Source: Aphis gossypii (taxonomy: Eukaryota; Arthropoda; Insecta; Hemiptera; Aphididae). From it: a DNA stretch of 64,000 bases. The notes under the pieces were generated by a model. It was not told the DNA's origin, ran no database searches, and was given only the letters and a program-made list of their open reading frames with translations. Location: positions 55,219,260-55,283,259 of the forward strand of contig NC_065530.1 of NCBI RefSeq assembly GCF_020184175.1, read 5' to 3'. The translations under genes were made by a program, and so were the position numbers. This document shows, one piece after another, positions 1 to 10,783 of this stretch (position 1 is its first letter; every line of letters starts with the position of its first letter).

Positions 1-3000
1 TAATTACATTAGTATAATTTACTGAAAAGAAAAAAACACTTACATAAATAATGAATATATTTTTCTGATGTTTTAAATAAATCCGTGACTATAACATTAA
101 AAAATATAATAGTTAGCTAAAAAATGTATTATAGAATTTAAATGTTAATTAATAACAATTTAAGCAAAGCCGAATAAATAACAAGTAATACGTATGACAT
201 ATGTACATAACTTTAATTTTATTAGAGATCTATCATTAATGTAGTTGAAGATTAAATAACAAATTTTAAGAAATTATTAAAATATATATTTTACAAAAAA
301 TATTAATAACTAGAAACAATAATAAATTCAGATTGAATTACATTATGGCGTAAATCAATGGGTAGGTATCTAAAATTAGCTAGTGTATTTTAATTATTTT
401 TATATTTAAAAATAATATTATGGTACTCATTATTTTAACCTTCAAAGTATCATATTTTTTGTCTGTAAATAGTAGGTTAAATCTTGTTAGAAGATAATAA
501 TTCCTTACCATACATAATGTATTCTTCAAAACTCTCCTTGAAATCTGAATATAACATTTAAGTAGCATTTATTAACTGTTTAATTTAAGATAGGTACTGA
601 AAATTAATTTAAAATAACATTTTAACAGAATAATAAATACGTTTTAGATCACATACATAATAGACTAGCCGACATAATGTCCTCTTCATTAGCTAATTAA
701 AAAATATAAAAATATGTATAACTCCTATGTAAAAATCATAAGTTTCACAAGTAATGTATAGTTCATTGAATCATAATATTAAAGATAAATTAAAAAATAA
801 CTTATTTAACTAGGTATATTATAAACTTCCCATAATTACTTAAATTACTTATATGAGATAGGTGTATGTTAAATAATTATCATTATTTTAAAGAACCACA
901 GTTATTTAAGGCAGTTGCCAAATAGAAGTTTTTTTGCTTAAATAAATAATAGAACATTACAATAGTACTGTATCATATTCAAACACTGTCTTTATGCTTT
1001 ATATATGACATGTGAACAACAAGTAAAACGCTATGATTACATTTTATTTTTTTCTATAAAATTTAAATAATAGGATAAACAATATTATGATTATTATTAA
1101 TATTATTCTTGTTTATTTCTTCGAATAAATAATAGGCCCCACTGAATAGGTTAATGTGTAATATTATGTTTTAATTTTTCAGTAACAACGACGTATACCT
1201 ATTTCATAGAAATAATATTAGGTGTTAAATAAATATTTATATAAAATGAGTAATTAGATTTGTTAAAGACTTACTGTCCTTTATATTATTTTTTTTGCAG
1301 AATTGGAGAATTTCTAAAAAATAAAATTATTCAACCATCAATGCAATAATATAGTTACTTGGGTTTATGAATTATTTAAGTGTAATAATTTATCAATACC
1401 ATTTTGCAATAATAGAAAATACTTTTTATGAAATAGATGCTGTATTTTGAGTTTGTAATAAAAAAAATATCAATGCTGTGTTATATTTATTCTTAATTAT
1501 TGTTATTATTTTTAAAAAGTTTTTAAATATAAATATTAATAAATTGTTTAAATTGTAATTATTTTTTTATAATTTAGATAAAAAAAATCATTTTTATTAA
1601 ACTTTTATTTAAATTTTTTTCGCCCTTTCCAGGGTTCCATTTCATATATGTGCCAAACTACTACAAGTAATTATATTTTCAGTTCTTACTGAAACGTTGT
1701 AAACTTATAAGTAGGCATTTATTTATTTTAAATGATTGTAATTACCTTCATTGTATTTTTCTTTAAAAATTTTTAAATCTGTATATTGTACTGTAAATAA
1801 ATACATCAATTAATTTTAATTGGCGATCCAATAATAAACGTCAGCAACCACTATGAGTATTAGTTTATTATACCAGCCTATTACCTTTAGCCCTTATTTT
1901 AAAATTGTTGCGTTATCAGCAAGTAGTAATAAATTTGAAATTTTTATAGCTAAGGAGTAAGGATACATCGTTTATAAAAATATAAGAAATAAAGTACCTA
2001 GGTGATAGATGGTCGCGAATCAATTTTTTTTTAAAGGAATTAAACCAAGATAATAGAGGTTTATTAATATCATCATTTTTTTAATTGTTCAATTAGTATG
2101 TTGTGGTTTATTTTATTAAAAATATCGTATCCAAAATAATTTATACAATTATAATTTATTTTTATACAAAAAACTCAATAACCAAATGACGTGTTTTTAT
2201 TTACATATAATTTATTAGTTATACAACACTTTAAATGAGTATCAATTCAGATCTCGGGCAATATGATACATGTTTAGGCTTAAACAGCTAATATGTTTAT
2301 TATACATTATACATAATATTTTATTAACAAAATTATTATTTATTACCTATATCAAAATTTTAATTTAAAATGTTAAATCTTGCGGATATTTTTATCACGA
2401 ATTCACCGAACAAAATATCAATTTTTATCTTTGTACAAGTATTTACCAAGTATTTTTACTCACACTAATATTTTAGTGAGCTTTCATTTAAATTTTAAAC
2501 TCTATTTTGTATAATTTTAAGCATATTAATAATATATTTTTAAATACTTAAATTTATGTATCATTTTTTTTTTAGTTCCCTATGATGATATTTACGCCCT
2601 TTTTTTTACAAATTGGAACCATTCTTTTACAGCAAGTGTAAATTGTAGGTCGTATCAGTCATCGACGATCGACCCGATTTCATTTTAAAGATTAGCAACC
2701 ACAAAAACAAAGATTTGCTATTCCCAAAAGTGGGTACAATCTAGAATTATATCTGGACATCGGTTATGCGCTGACTAGCCTGACTAGATAATATTAGATA
2801 TAGTAATATCAAAAAAAATGTAAAATGAAACATTTTAAATTTCTATGGGTAATTGGATAATTTATAACGATAGTTCTTCCTATAGGAAGAAAACATGCAT
2901 CATTGACCAATGACCATTGTAAAATCTATCAAAAATAAACTATCTCAAAATCTTTAAAAAGAACCCCTTTATATTTTAAATACAGACATCTAAAATATTT

Positions 3001-3500
3001 GACTAATTTTGAGCATATCATTTAGTAGAGCGAATTAATAATTGTATGTTTTGTATAATTTACATTTAGATATAGGTAACTTACTTTTATCATTTACGAA
3101 AGTCGAATACGCCGTTTTATCAGAATCATAAACTAAATACAAAAAATAATTATAAGGTTTTATTATTATACACTATAATATTTAACCTATTTGACTATTT
3201 TTGGTCATAAAAATATAGTATTTCAGAATGATAATTATAATACACGCTTTTATATCGTTACATTGAGATAATTTACATTTATCATTTGACACTAAATTTA
3301 TATATAATTTTAATGCAGTGCATTAAAGATATATTTTATACTTATAAAGAGTTTTAATAATTATTTATCTGTATATTTTCTTCTTCTTCAACAACTTAAA
3401 CCTAACCTTAAAGATTTGTGCTATCACTAGTAATTCTCTCAATTTTTCTCTGTCCAAAATCCAGTCTAATATGTCATTCATAACATTCAGTTTCTTTGGG
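1..3500. other. Gene-free AT-rich left flank
   Basis: I see no exon with a supportable product here on either strand. The sequence is very AT-rich, with short A/T runs and frequent stops in all frames. A stretch near 3385-3480 is open on the minus strand for about 40 codons but matches nothing I recognise and lacks a convincing acceptor. Confidence 0.6.
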
Positions 3501-3507
3501 TACCTAT

Positions 3508-3670
3508 ACTGAGTGCGCCGAAAGAGTGCAAGTCGGCTATCAAGTTCTGCGCATCCTCCTGTATCTCCCTACTGTCAAAACTGGTTTCCCTATGGCAGAG
3601 TGACGTTTGGGGTTGCGCAGTAAAACCGTTTTTGGGCGCCGCCGACTTGCGCTCTCTCAGCGCACTCAGT
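3508..3670. mobile_element. Short inverted-repeat element (MITE)
   Basis: The two ends are near-perfect inverted repeats of about 30 bp: ACTGAGTGCGC then GAAAGAG and GCAAGTCGGC on the left, mirrored at 3640-3670 on the right. It is flanked by TA on both sides. There is no coding capacity. It abuts the retrotransposon remnant that begins at 3671. The superfamily is not clear. Confidence 0.7.
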
Positions 3671-4260
3671 ATAGTCGTACGGGTATACACGGTAACAAGG
3701 TTGCAGACAACTTGGCTAAATCTTCAAACCATCTTATATTCCCTCCTTTTACTCAACTCCCTCATTCCGACTTCATCCCTCAGATAGAACAGTATACCTC
3801 CAACATGTGGCTCTCTCTATGGAACAACCTACCTGCACACCTCGCCTCAAGATATAAAAATATTACTCCCAATATCCCTAAAAAAACTTGGTTTAATAAC
3901 TTACACTTGCATAAACCATATATTGTTCAATTTAATCGGTTATACGCATAGGATCTTCTACCCAGTCACTCCTTCAAACTTGGTTTAAATGATTCTCCAT
4001 TTTTTACACTTTATCTAAATGAATGTATCTGTGACCTATCCCATATTTTATTTGACTGCCCTGCTCTACAAGACAAACGCCTAATTCTAACTAATGTACT
4101 AAAATCCCTTAATATTTCTTTTAATATTAACTCAATTCTTAACACAAAATCCACAACTGCCATTAAAATTATATTTTCTTTTATATTGGCTTTACTATAT
4201 AATTTATTGTATATTGTAATGTATTATGTATTATTGTGTATATTATTAACTAATAAGTAA
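3671..4260 (+). pseudogene. Non-LTR retrotransposon remnant: RNase H end and zinc motif
   Basis: The frame opening just after the MITE reads GIHGNKVADNLAKSS, the C-terminal motif of the RNase H domain of jockey/R1-like retrotransposon polyproteins. The same frame continues, after one in-frame TAG at about 3949-3951, into LNECICDLSHILFDCP. That segment has the C-x-C-x(n)-H-x(4)-C spacing of the zinc-binding tail typical of these proteins. The reverse transcriptase part is missing upstream, so this is a 5'-truncated, dead copy. Its exact clade cannot be set from this fragment. Confidence 0.75.
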
Positions 4261-4310
4261 TTAAGTACCTAATTGTTGAGCTATCATAGTTATATACTAG
4301 AAATTTAAAA

Positions 4311-4459
4311 AAAAAACGTTGCATTCCCATCTTATTCTTGGTCTTCCAAGTGGACGTCTTTTTATTAATTTTTTCTATCAGAATATTCTTTAATACATCT
4401 TCATCAGCTCTCCACACATGTCCCAGATACTCAAGACGTTTACATCTTATATAATACAT
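4311..4459 (-). pseudogene. Endonuclease/reverse transcriptase C-terminal fragment
   Basis: The minus strand encodes KRLEYLGHVWRADEDVLK followed by NILIEKINKK. After a one-base frame shift it reads RRPLGRPRIRWECN. The pairing of an R-x-LGHV-x-R motif with GRPR-x-RW is the usual C-terminal signature of non-LTR retrotransposon polyproteins. This is a short broken relic, in opposite orientation to the remnant at 3671-4260, so it comes from a different insertion. Confidence 0.65.
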
Positions 4460-4703
4460 AATATGCGAGTATATATTGTGTTTTCCATATAGTACATACA
4501 GCTATACAGATCTTAGCCCATAGGTGTGTCTTTTTTCGGCTGTATTCGAGTTCCATCCATTATATATATTATTACCATTAAGTACGATTAAATTAATTAT
4601 GAAGATATACTAATATTATGAACACCTATATTTTTTGTATGCATTGTATAACAATAATATTTATACATATTATTTATTATCATTTTTATTATACTTACTT
4701 TTT

Positions 4704-6236
4704 TAGATTCTGAACGGAGTGAAGAATGTATTGATTTTACAATGATGTATGTTTTTTTTTTGTTTTTTTTTTGTTTTTTTTTGTGTCTGTGTACAGCATA
4801 ACTAGTCGAAATAATGCTCCAATTTCAAACTATGGGGGTGGTTTCCGATGTAAAAGTGAATATCCTTGGTGCATTATAGAGGTAAAAAGTTAACATTTTC
4901 CAACAGTTTTCAAAAAAATCGAGAAAAACAAAAAAAAAATGACGAAAAAACGGCAATTTTTACGCAAAACCAGTTTTCGACCAAATCGATTTTTTTTTAT
5001 GGTTGTAATTCAAAAACTAATCACTGAAAATACTTGAAATTTTCACCAAATGTTAATGTCAGTGGTATCCGTATATAGTTTAATTTTGACTTTTTTTGAG
5101 TTATTTATAGACCACTGAAATTTTCGATTTTTTTGAGAAATTTTTTTTTAAGTGTCGATAAAAAATTTTTGGATGACCAAAAAGTTTTGAAAATTTAATA
5201 CAAGGTTCCTTATGAGTTGTTTTTATTGTAGCTAAAAAAAATTAAAAATCGTTAGTCACAATTTTTTTTTATAAGCGTTTATAGTTCAAATTTTTACGAA
5301 ATTTGTCGAAAACACAAAAATTTGCAAGTAATTTTGAAGTTGAAAAATCATAAAATTTTTTTCTTTTATAACTAAGTTTTGAAAATTTGGTACAAGGTTT
5401 TCCATACATTTTTCTTCAAATATCTGTAAAAAAAACTCTACCGGATTCAGACAAAAAATTTTTATGAGTGTTTAAAATTTAAATTTTTACAAAACCGCGT
5501 TAAATAACGGTTTAGCCTCAAACGATTTTTGATATTTGTTATTATTCAAAAAGTATAAGTCGTAGATACTTGAAAATTTTACCAGTTATTTAGATTGGCA
5601 TTTTCTTTACATGATTTAATTTTCAAAATATTTTGAGTTTTTTTGAGCTATTTATACAACTGAAATTTTCAACTTTTCTGAAAAATTTTTTTTGAAGTGT
5701 CGATAAAATTTTTTTGGCCCTATCAAAATACTTGAAAATTTTATACAAAGTTCCTCATATGTTATTCTTATAGTGATTAAAAAATTATAAGAATACATAG
5801 GCACAATTTTTTTTTATTAGCATTTGAAGTTCAAATTTTGACAAAAATTCGTCAAAATCATGAATATTTGCAAATTATTTTGTAGTTCAAAATTCATAAA
5901 ATTGTTTGTATTTATATCTGACGTTAAAAAATTCAATACTAAGTTTTCCATAAGTTTTGCTTCAAAAAGCTATAGAGAAAATTTTAAGAGTCATTATAGG
6001 AAAAATTTTTTGAGCGTTTGAGTTTTAAATTTTTATGAAATCGGAATATTTGTTTCAAAATAGAATATATGACAATATTTAATCATAATATATTATAGAC
6101 TGACAAATCATCTCCGTTCAGAATCGTTTTTCGTATACAATGATACTTATCATTGCATTCAAATTTAATCTACCCTAGTCCGAGGTCTACCCCACCCCCT
6201 AATGTACAGCAGAGCGGTACCCACTTGCCGACTTTT
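4704..6236 (+). repeat. Aphid-type interspersed repeat, long copy 1
   Basis: It begins at GATTCTGAACGGAGTG (4706) and carries T-rich segments with repeated phrases such as AGTGTCGATAAA and TTTTTTGAGCTATTTATA. It includes CTCCGTTCAGAATC at 6112-6125, the reverse complement of its start. Similarity to the copy at 41942-43230 extends past that point to a shared CCTAATGTACAGCAGAGCGG near 6200-6225. Internal blocks are repeated within the element itself (about 5020-5300 versus 5560-5830). It has no long open frame. It is probably a non-autonomous element, class uncertain. Confidence 0.75.
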
Positions 6237-6334
6237 TTAACTTGGATGGAATTGGTATGTACCTTTATTTAACCGGGACGGAATTGGTGTAGAAAAAGGA
6301 TCTAGGGATGGAACTCAGATGGAGCACTTTTTTA

Positions 6335-6500
6335 TGGCTACATCCGAAAATTGCATGCCAAAAAAAAATTTCCGAATTCCATGCGATTTCTTAAAGGGAT
6401 CGGTCCGAATTTTATGCCACCTCATAAAAGGGTTTGTCCAAATTGCATGCCATGTATCGACAATAGTTAATTTATTATACGCTAATTATATTATAATTTA
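6335..6500 (+). repeat. Solo arm of the foldback family at 8157-9091
   Basis: This segment repeats the left arm of the foldback element: CCGAAAATTGCATGCC, then GCGATTTCTTAAAGGG, CTCATAAAAGGGTTTGTCC and ATTGCATGCCATGTATCG. Similarity ends in AT-rich sequence near 6500. No opposite arm follows within 1 kb, so it is a truncated or solo copy. Confidence 0.7.
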
Positions 6501-6587
6501 TAACGTATTTTTCTACATTTAACTATTTGAATATCTTTAAGTATATCAATGAAATTATAAATGTTTAAATGATAATTAATATTCCAT

Positions 6588-6660
6588 TAAGTCTTATGAA
6601 TGAAATAATTCGCAAACATTTGTCGTTGCCTTAAACTCAGCCCAAACATTAGGAGGAAAT
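6588..6660 (-). pseudogene. Probable MULE-type transposase scrap
   Basis: The minus strand reads FPPNVWAEFKATTNVCELFHS before a TAA stop. The FPPN-W-AE followed by TTN-CE-FHS pattern is what I associate with the C-terminal part of MULE-like transposases that are frequent in aphid genomes. Only about 21 codons are preserved, so family assignment is tentative. Confidence 0.4.
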
Positions 6661-6746
6661 AAACAAGAAATTTCGATTTAACAAAAATGTTAAGTCTATT
6701 TATAGCTATAATTTATAAATCAATTTTTCGAAAAATATAAATACTC

Positions 6747-6844
6747 GGGACTCAATTTACCTAGCACGTTAAAGTTTTCCGGACTCAATTTACCTATAGC
6801 CACTAGCTCCAATATCCACCAAATTATTAGGGACTCAGTTTACC
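6747..6844. repeat. Three spaced GGACTCAATTTACC repeats
   Basis: The motif GGACTCARTTTACC occurs at about 6748, 6781 and 6831, on the same strand, with spacings of about 33 and 50 bp. No coding frame explains it. It could be the subterminal array of a decayed element. Confidence 0.5.
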
Positions 6845-6928
6845 ACTCCCGATATATTATATGTCTTAACTCTTAAGATTTTCCTTTTCCATATAGCAAG
6901 TTTTCTATTGTTTTTTTTTACCGTAGAC

Positions 6929-7119
6929 CAGCGGTTCTCAACCTTTTTGTATTCGCGTACCACCTACACAGTTTAAAAAATGTTACGTACCACCTGACTG
7001 TTTTTATGCTGTTTTTTTTTTTGTTATTAATAATGTATACGTTTATATTTTTTATAAAGAGAGATTTTCTTTGCGTACCACCTATGTGCTTTCCACATAC
7101 CACAGGTTGAAAACCGCTG
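6929..7119. mobile_element. hAT-type MITE with 8-bp target duplication
   Basis: The ends are CAGCGGTTCTCAACC and GGTTGAAAACCGCTG, terminal inverted repeats of the hAT type. The sequence CCGTAGAC lies immediately on both sides (6921-6928 and 7120-7127), an exact 8-bp target-site duplication. The interior repeats GTACCACCT three times. Non-coding and non-autonomous. Confidence 0.88.
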
Positions 7120-7745
7120 CCGTAGACCAAGTTTAACATCAAGCATAGATTATTATCGATCAATTCGGTCTAAGATAGCTTGTGTACACTGTACAAAGTA
7201 ATTTTTGATAGGTAATAGTTTTGATATTAATAACTTGTTTATGCTAAAGGTAACATTCATTTCCATTCGACATTATTTCTTTTATTTCCCTACGCATGTT
7301 GTTATTGCTGTAGTTTATACCTATTAACACCCAAGTATTTGAAATTATTCACTTTTTCAAAACTCATACTTCCTACTTTCAAGTTTGACTGGCTTACATT
7401 TCTTCTAGATATTATCATAAGTTAATTATATAGTTCTACTATAGTACTATAGTTCTTTTTGATAATTTATTTCTATATAAACGTAATAAGGAAAAAGAAC
7501 AAATTCAAAAAGTGTATAGGTTATATGTTAACTAATTAATACTAAAAAAAATGTATACTTCTATTTATATATAATATATATTATATATACGTACATATAA
7601 TTTAAAACATAGTTAAAGCTTCATTTATATAAGTACTGTTTATATATCACCTACTCAAATAGCTATTTAATAAATCACAAATTCACAATAATTCCAATAA
7701 TTCAATATAATATGTATATTATATATAAAAAAAAAACATATTTAC

Positions 7746-7827
7746 CAGATCCTATAGCTGGGATTATCAGGACAAAAATTGTTAAAACTACTATAGAAAT
7801 TAATAAAGAATTCATTTTTAAAGTCAT
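7746..7827 (-). CDS. Orphan first exon encoding a signal peptide (candidate)
   Basis: The minus strand opens with ATG at 7827 and encodes 27 codons, beginning MTLKMNSLLISIV then VLTIFVLIIPAIGS. It then meets a good splice donor (G then GTAAAT) in phase 1. The product has a short polar start, a hydrophobic core of about 17 residues and small residues at the end (A-I-G-S), as in a cleavable secretory signal. Aphid secreted proteins, including salivary ones, often begin with such an isolated exon. I found no downstream exon on the minus strand between here and position 1. A chance open frame is possible. Confidence 0.35.
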
Positions 7828-8156
7828 AATAAAACTTGTTAATAAAAATATTAGTTGATGTACAAAGTTCGAATGATAAAAGAATTAACGTACTGGTTTT
7901 TTTATAGTTTTTGCCTCAACCAATAAGATTTTACCATGTAATACGAACAACTGAATAAACTTATTATTTGGCGTTTAAAAACATACATTATTTTTTGCTT
8001 CGTATTTTTCGTTGTTGATGTACTTGTTTTGTTACCAATACCACCTGGAAACTATAGAAAACACTTTTAAGAAAATATTTAGATGTTAAAAACAATTGCA
8101 ATTCGCATAAACCGTAATAGTGTTAATATAATAGATATTAGATATGGTAGGTTAGG

Positions 8157-9091
8157 GGCTGCTTCCAAATTGCATGCCAAAAAAAAAATTGTCCGAATTG
8201 CATGCGATTTCTTAAAGGGGGTTGTCCGAATTGCATACCATCTCATAGAGGGGTTTGTCCTAATTGCATGCCGTGTATCAGCAATAGCTTATTCATTATA
8301 CACTTGTTATATTAGGTATAACTAAAACTTTTTTTTGAACTTTCCTAATTTATGTTTATTTGATGTTTTAAAACAAGTAGGTACAATGTGATATATAAAT
8401 ATAAAAATGTGTAGTTCAAATTTAAATAATAGACGTCTATAAATATTGGAAAAAGAAAAATTTAAAGTTCAGTGATGACGCAATTTCAAAATGATGAAAT
8501 TAGTAGAATTTCATTTGTAGAAAAGTTAGCAAAATATTGTATTGTCGACATCCAAATAAATTTTATATTATTATTATAACTATTTATTTCAAAAATTGGA
8601 CCAAATTGTACATTATTATTTTAATTATTTTCTTTTTTAAAAATTCGACCAAATTTTAAATTATTATTGTAATTATTTATTTAAAAACTGGACCAAATTG
8701 TAAATTATTATTTAAATTATTTTTTTTTTTTTTTAAATTCGACCAAATTTTATATTATTATTGTAATTATTTATTTAAAATATATCATGTACAAATGTAA
8801 AATATATTCACTTTATTATACTAAACTAAATGTTACAAAAGCCCGTTCTTACAGTGGAAAAGTAAGTTAAATTAGAAAAGTTCAAAAAAAAAGTTCAAGT
8901 TATACCTAATATAATAAGTGTATAGTAAATAAACTATTGCTGATACCTGATAATCTGACGGCATGTAATTTCGGACAAACCCCTCGATGTAGTGACATGC
9001 AATTCAGACAGACCCTCTCAAGAGATGGCATGCAATTCGGACATCCCAATTTATGTTTTTTTTTTTGGCATGCAATTCGGATGCACGCTGC
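8157..9091. mobile_element. Foldback element with long inverted arms
   Basis: The left arm (8157 to about 8330) carries TTGCATGCC, TCCGAATTGCATGCG, TCCGAATTGCATACC and TAATTGCATGCCG in series. The right arm (about 8900 to 9091) carries the same modules in reverse: GGCATGTAATTTCGGAC, GACATGCAATTCAGAC, GGCATGCAATTCGGAC and GGCATGCAATTCGGATGC. AGGTTAGG lies on both flanks (8149-8156 and 9092-9099), an 8-bp duplication. The core contains the tandem array at 8566-8781. No transposase is encoded. Confidence 0.8.
8566..8781. repeat. Tandem repeat, four units of about 48 bp
   Basis: The phrase GACCAAATT followed by KTAAATTATTATT recurs near 8600, 8648, 8692 and 8742, alternating between TTGGACC and TTCGACC forms. 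This gives four units, or two dimers of about 95 bp. It forms the centre of the foldback element. Confidence 0.7.
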
Positions 9092-9099
9092 AGGTTAGG

Positions 9100-10178
9100 C
9101 TAGACGCATAATAATATGGATTATGGGCTATACCTGCCGATTTATAAATAGGGCGCATATCTGTCCACAACCCTCGGGGCGCAAATAGGCTGTAGCCTCT
9201 TTAAACAGTGGCTGTTTGTTTTGGTGTTGAGTTCTTAATTTAGGTTACGACAAAAATGACCTGTTTACTTATGACGCACTCGGGCGATACTTTATTCCAG
9301 ACTGCGAAACGTCTGTTTATCCAGTAAGCGACACCAGCTTCATTTGAACAGTCTTTTCAAAAAAATAAAGTTGATTAAAAGTAGATTAAGATCTACACTG
9401 AAACAAAATCAACTCGAACCATATTAATCACGGACTAAGATATACCTTAGTTCGTGATATTAATGTTACTATCACATGAAATAAATTGAAATAAATATTA
9501 ATATAAAAATTAAAAACGAGAATGAAGCTGTTAACAATTAGGTATTGTGAAAATAGTTCACAATTATTAAAAGACGCATTGTTATTTAAATATTTAAGCA
9601 AATATATTTTATAATAATATATTATTTTGAGGTATAAAATAAGAAAATGTACCTACTACTTTAACCTAACTATATTGTTTACAATATAATAGTGAACTAT
9701 GTGGGTGGGTACTAACAAACCGTAGATACGATTTTTTTCTGGGGGGGGGGGGTTAAAATATATTTATGATACAAATTACAAGTTATTAGTACGTTATTTT
9801 TATTTTGTTCTAACTATTATATAAAAGATTGGTGGGGGTAAAATACCCTTACAACCCCCCTCCCTCTGTAAATACGCCACTGCAACAAACTGAATTCGCT
9901 CCTATTAAAAAATCTTGTCACCGAATCCCAGTGATTAAAATAACGATTAATCAGTATTCAGTGTAGATCAACATATTCAAATATTCAATTCGAAATTGTG
10001 AGGTATATCGCGTATTGTACGAATGCCAATGTTTGTATCATAGGCATTTGACGTGCGTATAATATTTCGTATCTAGTGCGGTACTCGTTTTTAACAGGTT
10101 CAACAGAACAATAATAATTAGCACATGTCGCACATTGCCCAGTTATTTCAAAAATGTATAGTGTATACACAAAAAAAC
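9100..10178. other. Intergenic, no supportable gene
   Basis: There is no exon I can support. The stretch 9740-9890 contains a run of Gs, C-rich tracts and ends in AATACGCCACTG. That ending is the reverse complement of the CAGTGGCGTA terminus seen in the elements at 26091 and 53842, so it is probably a truncated relative. A moderately GC-rich segment lies at 9120-9350 without a clear identity. Confidence 0.4.
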
Positions 10179-10228
10179 ACACACATCATTGTAAAATCAA
10201 TACACTCATCACTTCGTTCAGAATCTAA
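10179..10228 (-). repeat. Terminal fragment of the aphid-type repeat
   Basis: On the minus strand this reads TTAGATTCTGAACGAAGTG, then ATGAGTGTATTGATTTTAC and AATGATGTGTGTG. It matches the first 50 bp of the copies at 4704 and 41942 almost base for base. Only this 5' end remains. Confidence 0.8.
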
Positions 10229-10783
10229 AACATTAAAAGCCTAAATAATTAAAAGTGAATAAATATTTAAAAACAAATATAGATACTTAAATACTTAATC
10301 ATATATTTTAAAATTCTTCTTTTAATAAATATCATACAATTTTTTTCTTAAAATTGTCATAATTTTAAATATTCAACACAATTAAAATAAAATTTCCAAA
10401 ATACGCCTGACCTGTATTATAAATTATAATCAATAGTTTAGACATTTAGTACTACCTATAACATAAGTATGTTATGCCTATCATGCTTATAAAAACAGTT
10501 AATTGAAAATAAAAGCTTAGATTTTCAAGACAACAATTTGAATTTCTACAATACAATATAATATCATACTAATAAATATAAAAATATAATTAGGCATTAA
10601 ATGCATCTTAATGAACTAAAAATATAATTAAATTATTACATAGAATGTTAATTAACAATAATAATATTTGTCAGTAATTTTTGTAAATTGTATTAACAGT
10701 TAAAATAATAATAATAATAATAAAAAAAATAAGATATATAATACAAATTGTTAAGAAATGAGAAATGTTAACAATAACTTTAA

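Noticed and set aside
8083..8325. 80-codon open frame over the left arm of the foldback element
   Set aside because: Its repeated peptide (RIACDFLKG, RIAYHLIEG) simply translates the iterated DNA modules; the same frame at 6319-6522 is the solo arm.
9985..10182. 65-codon minus-strand frame with a C-x-x-C run
   Set aside because: It runs out of the repeat fragment at 10179, has no splice support and no family resemblance.
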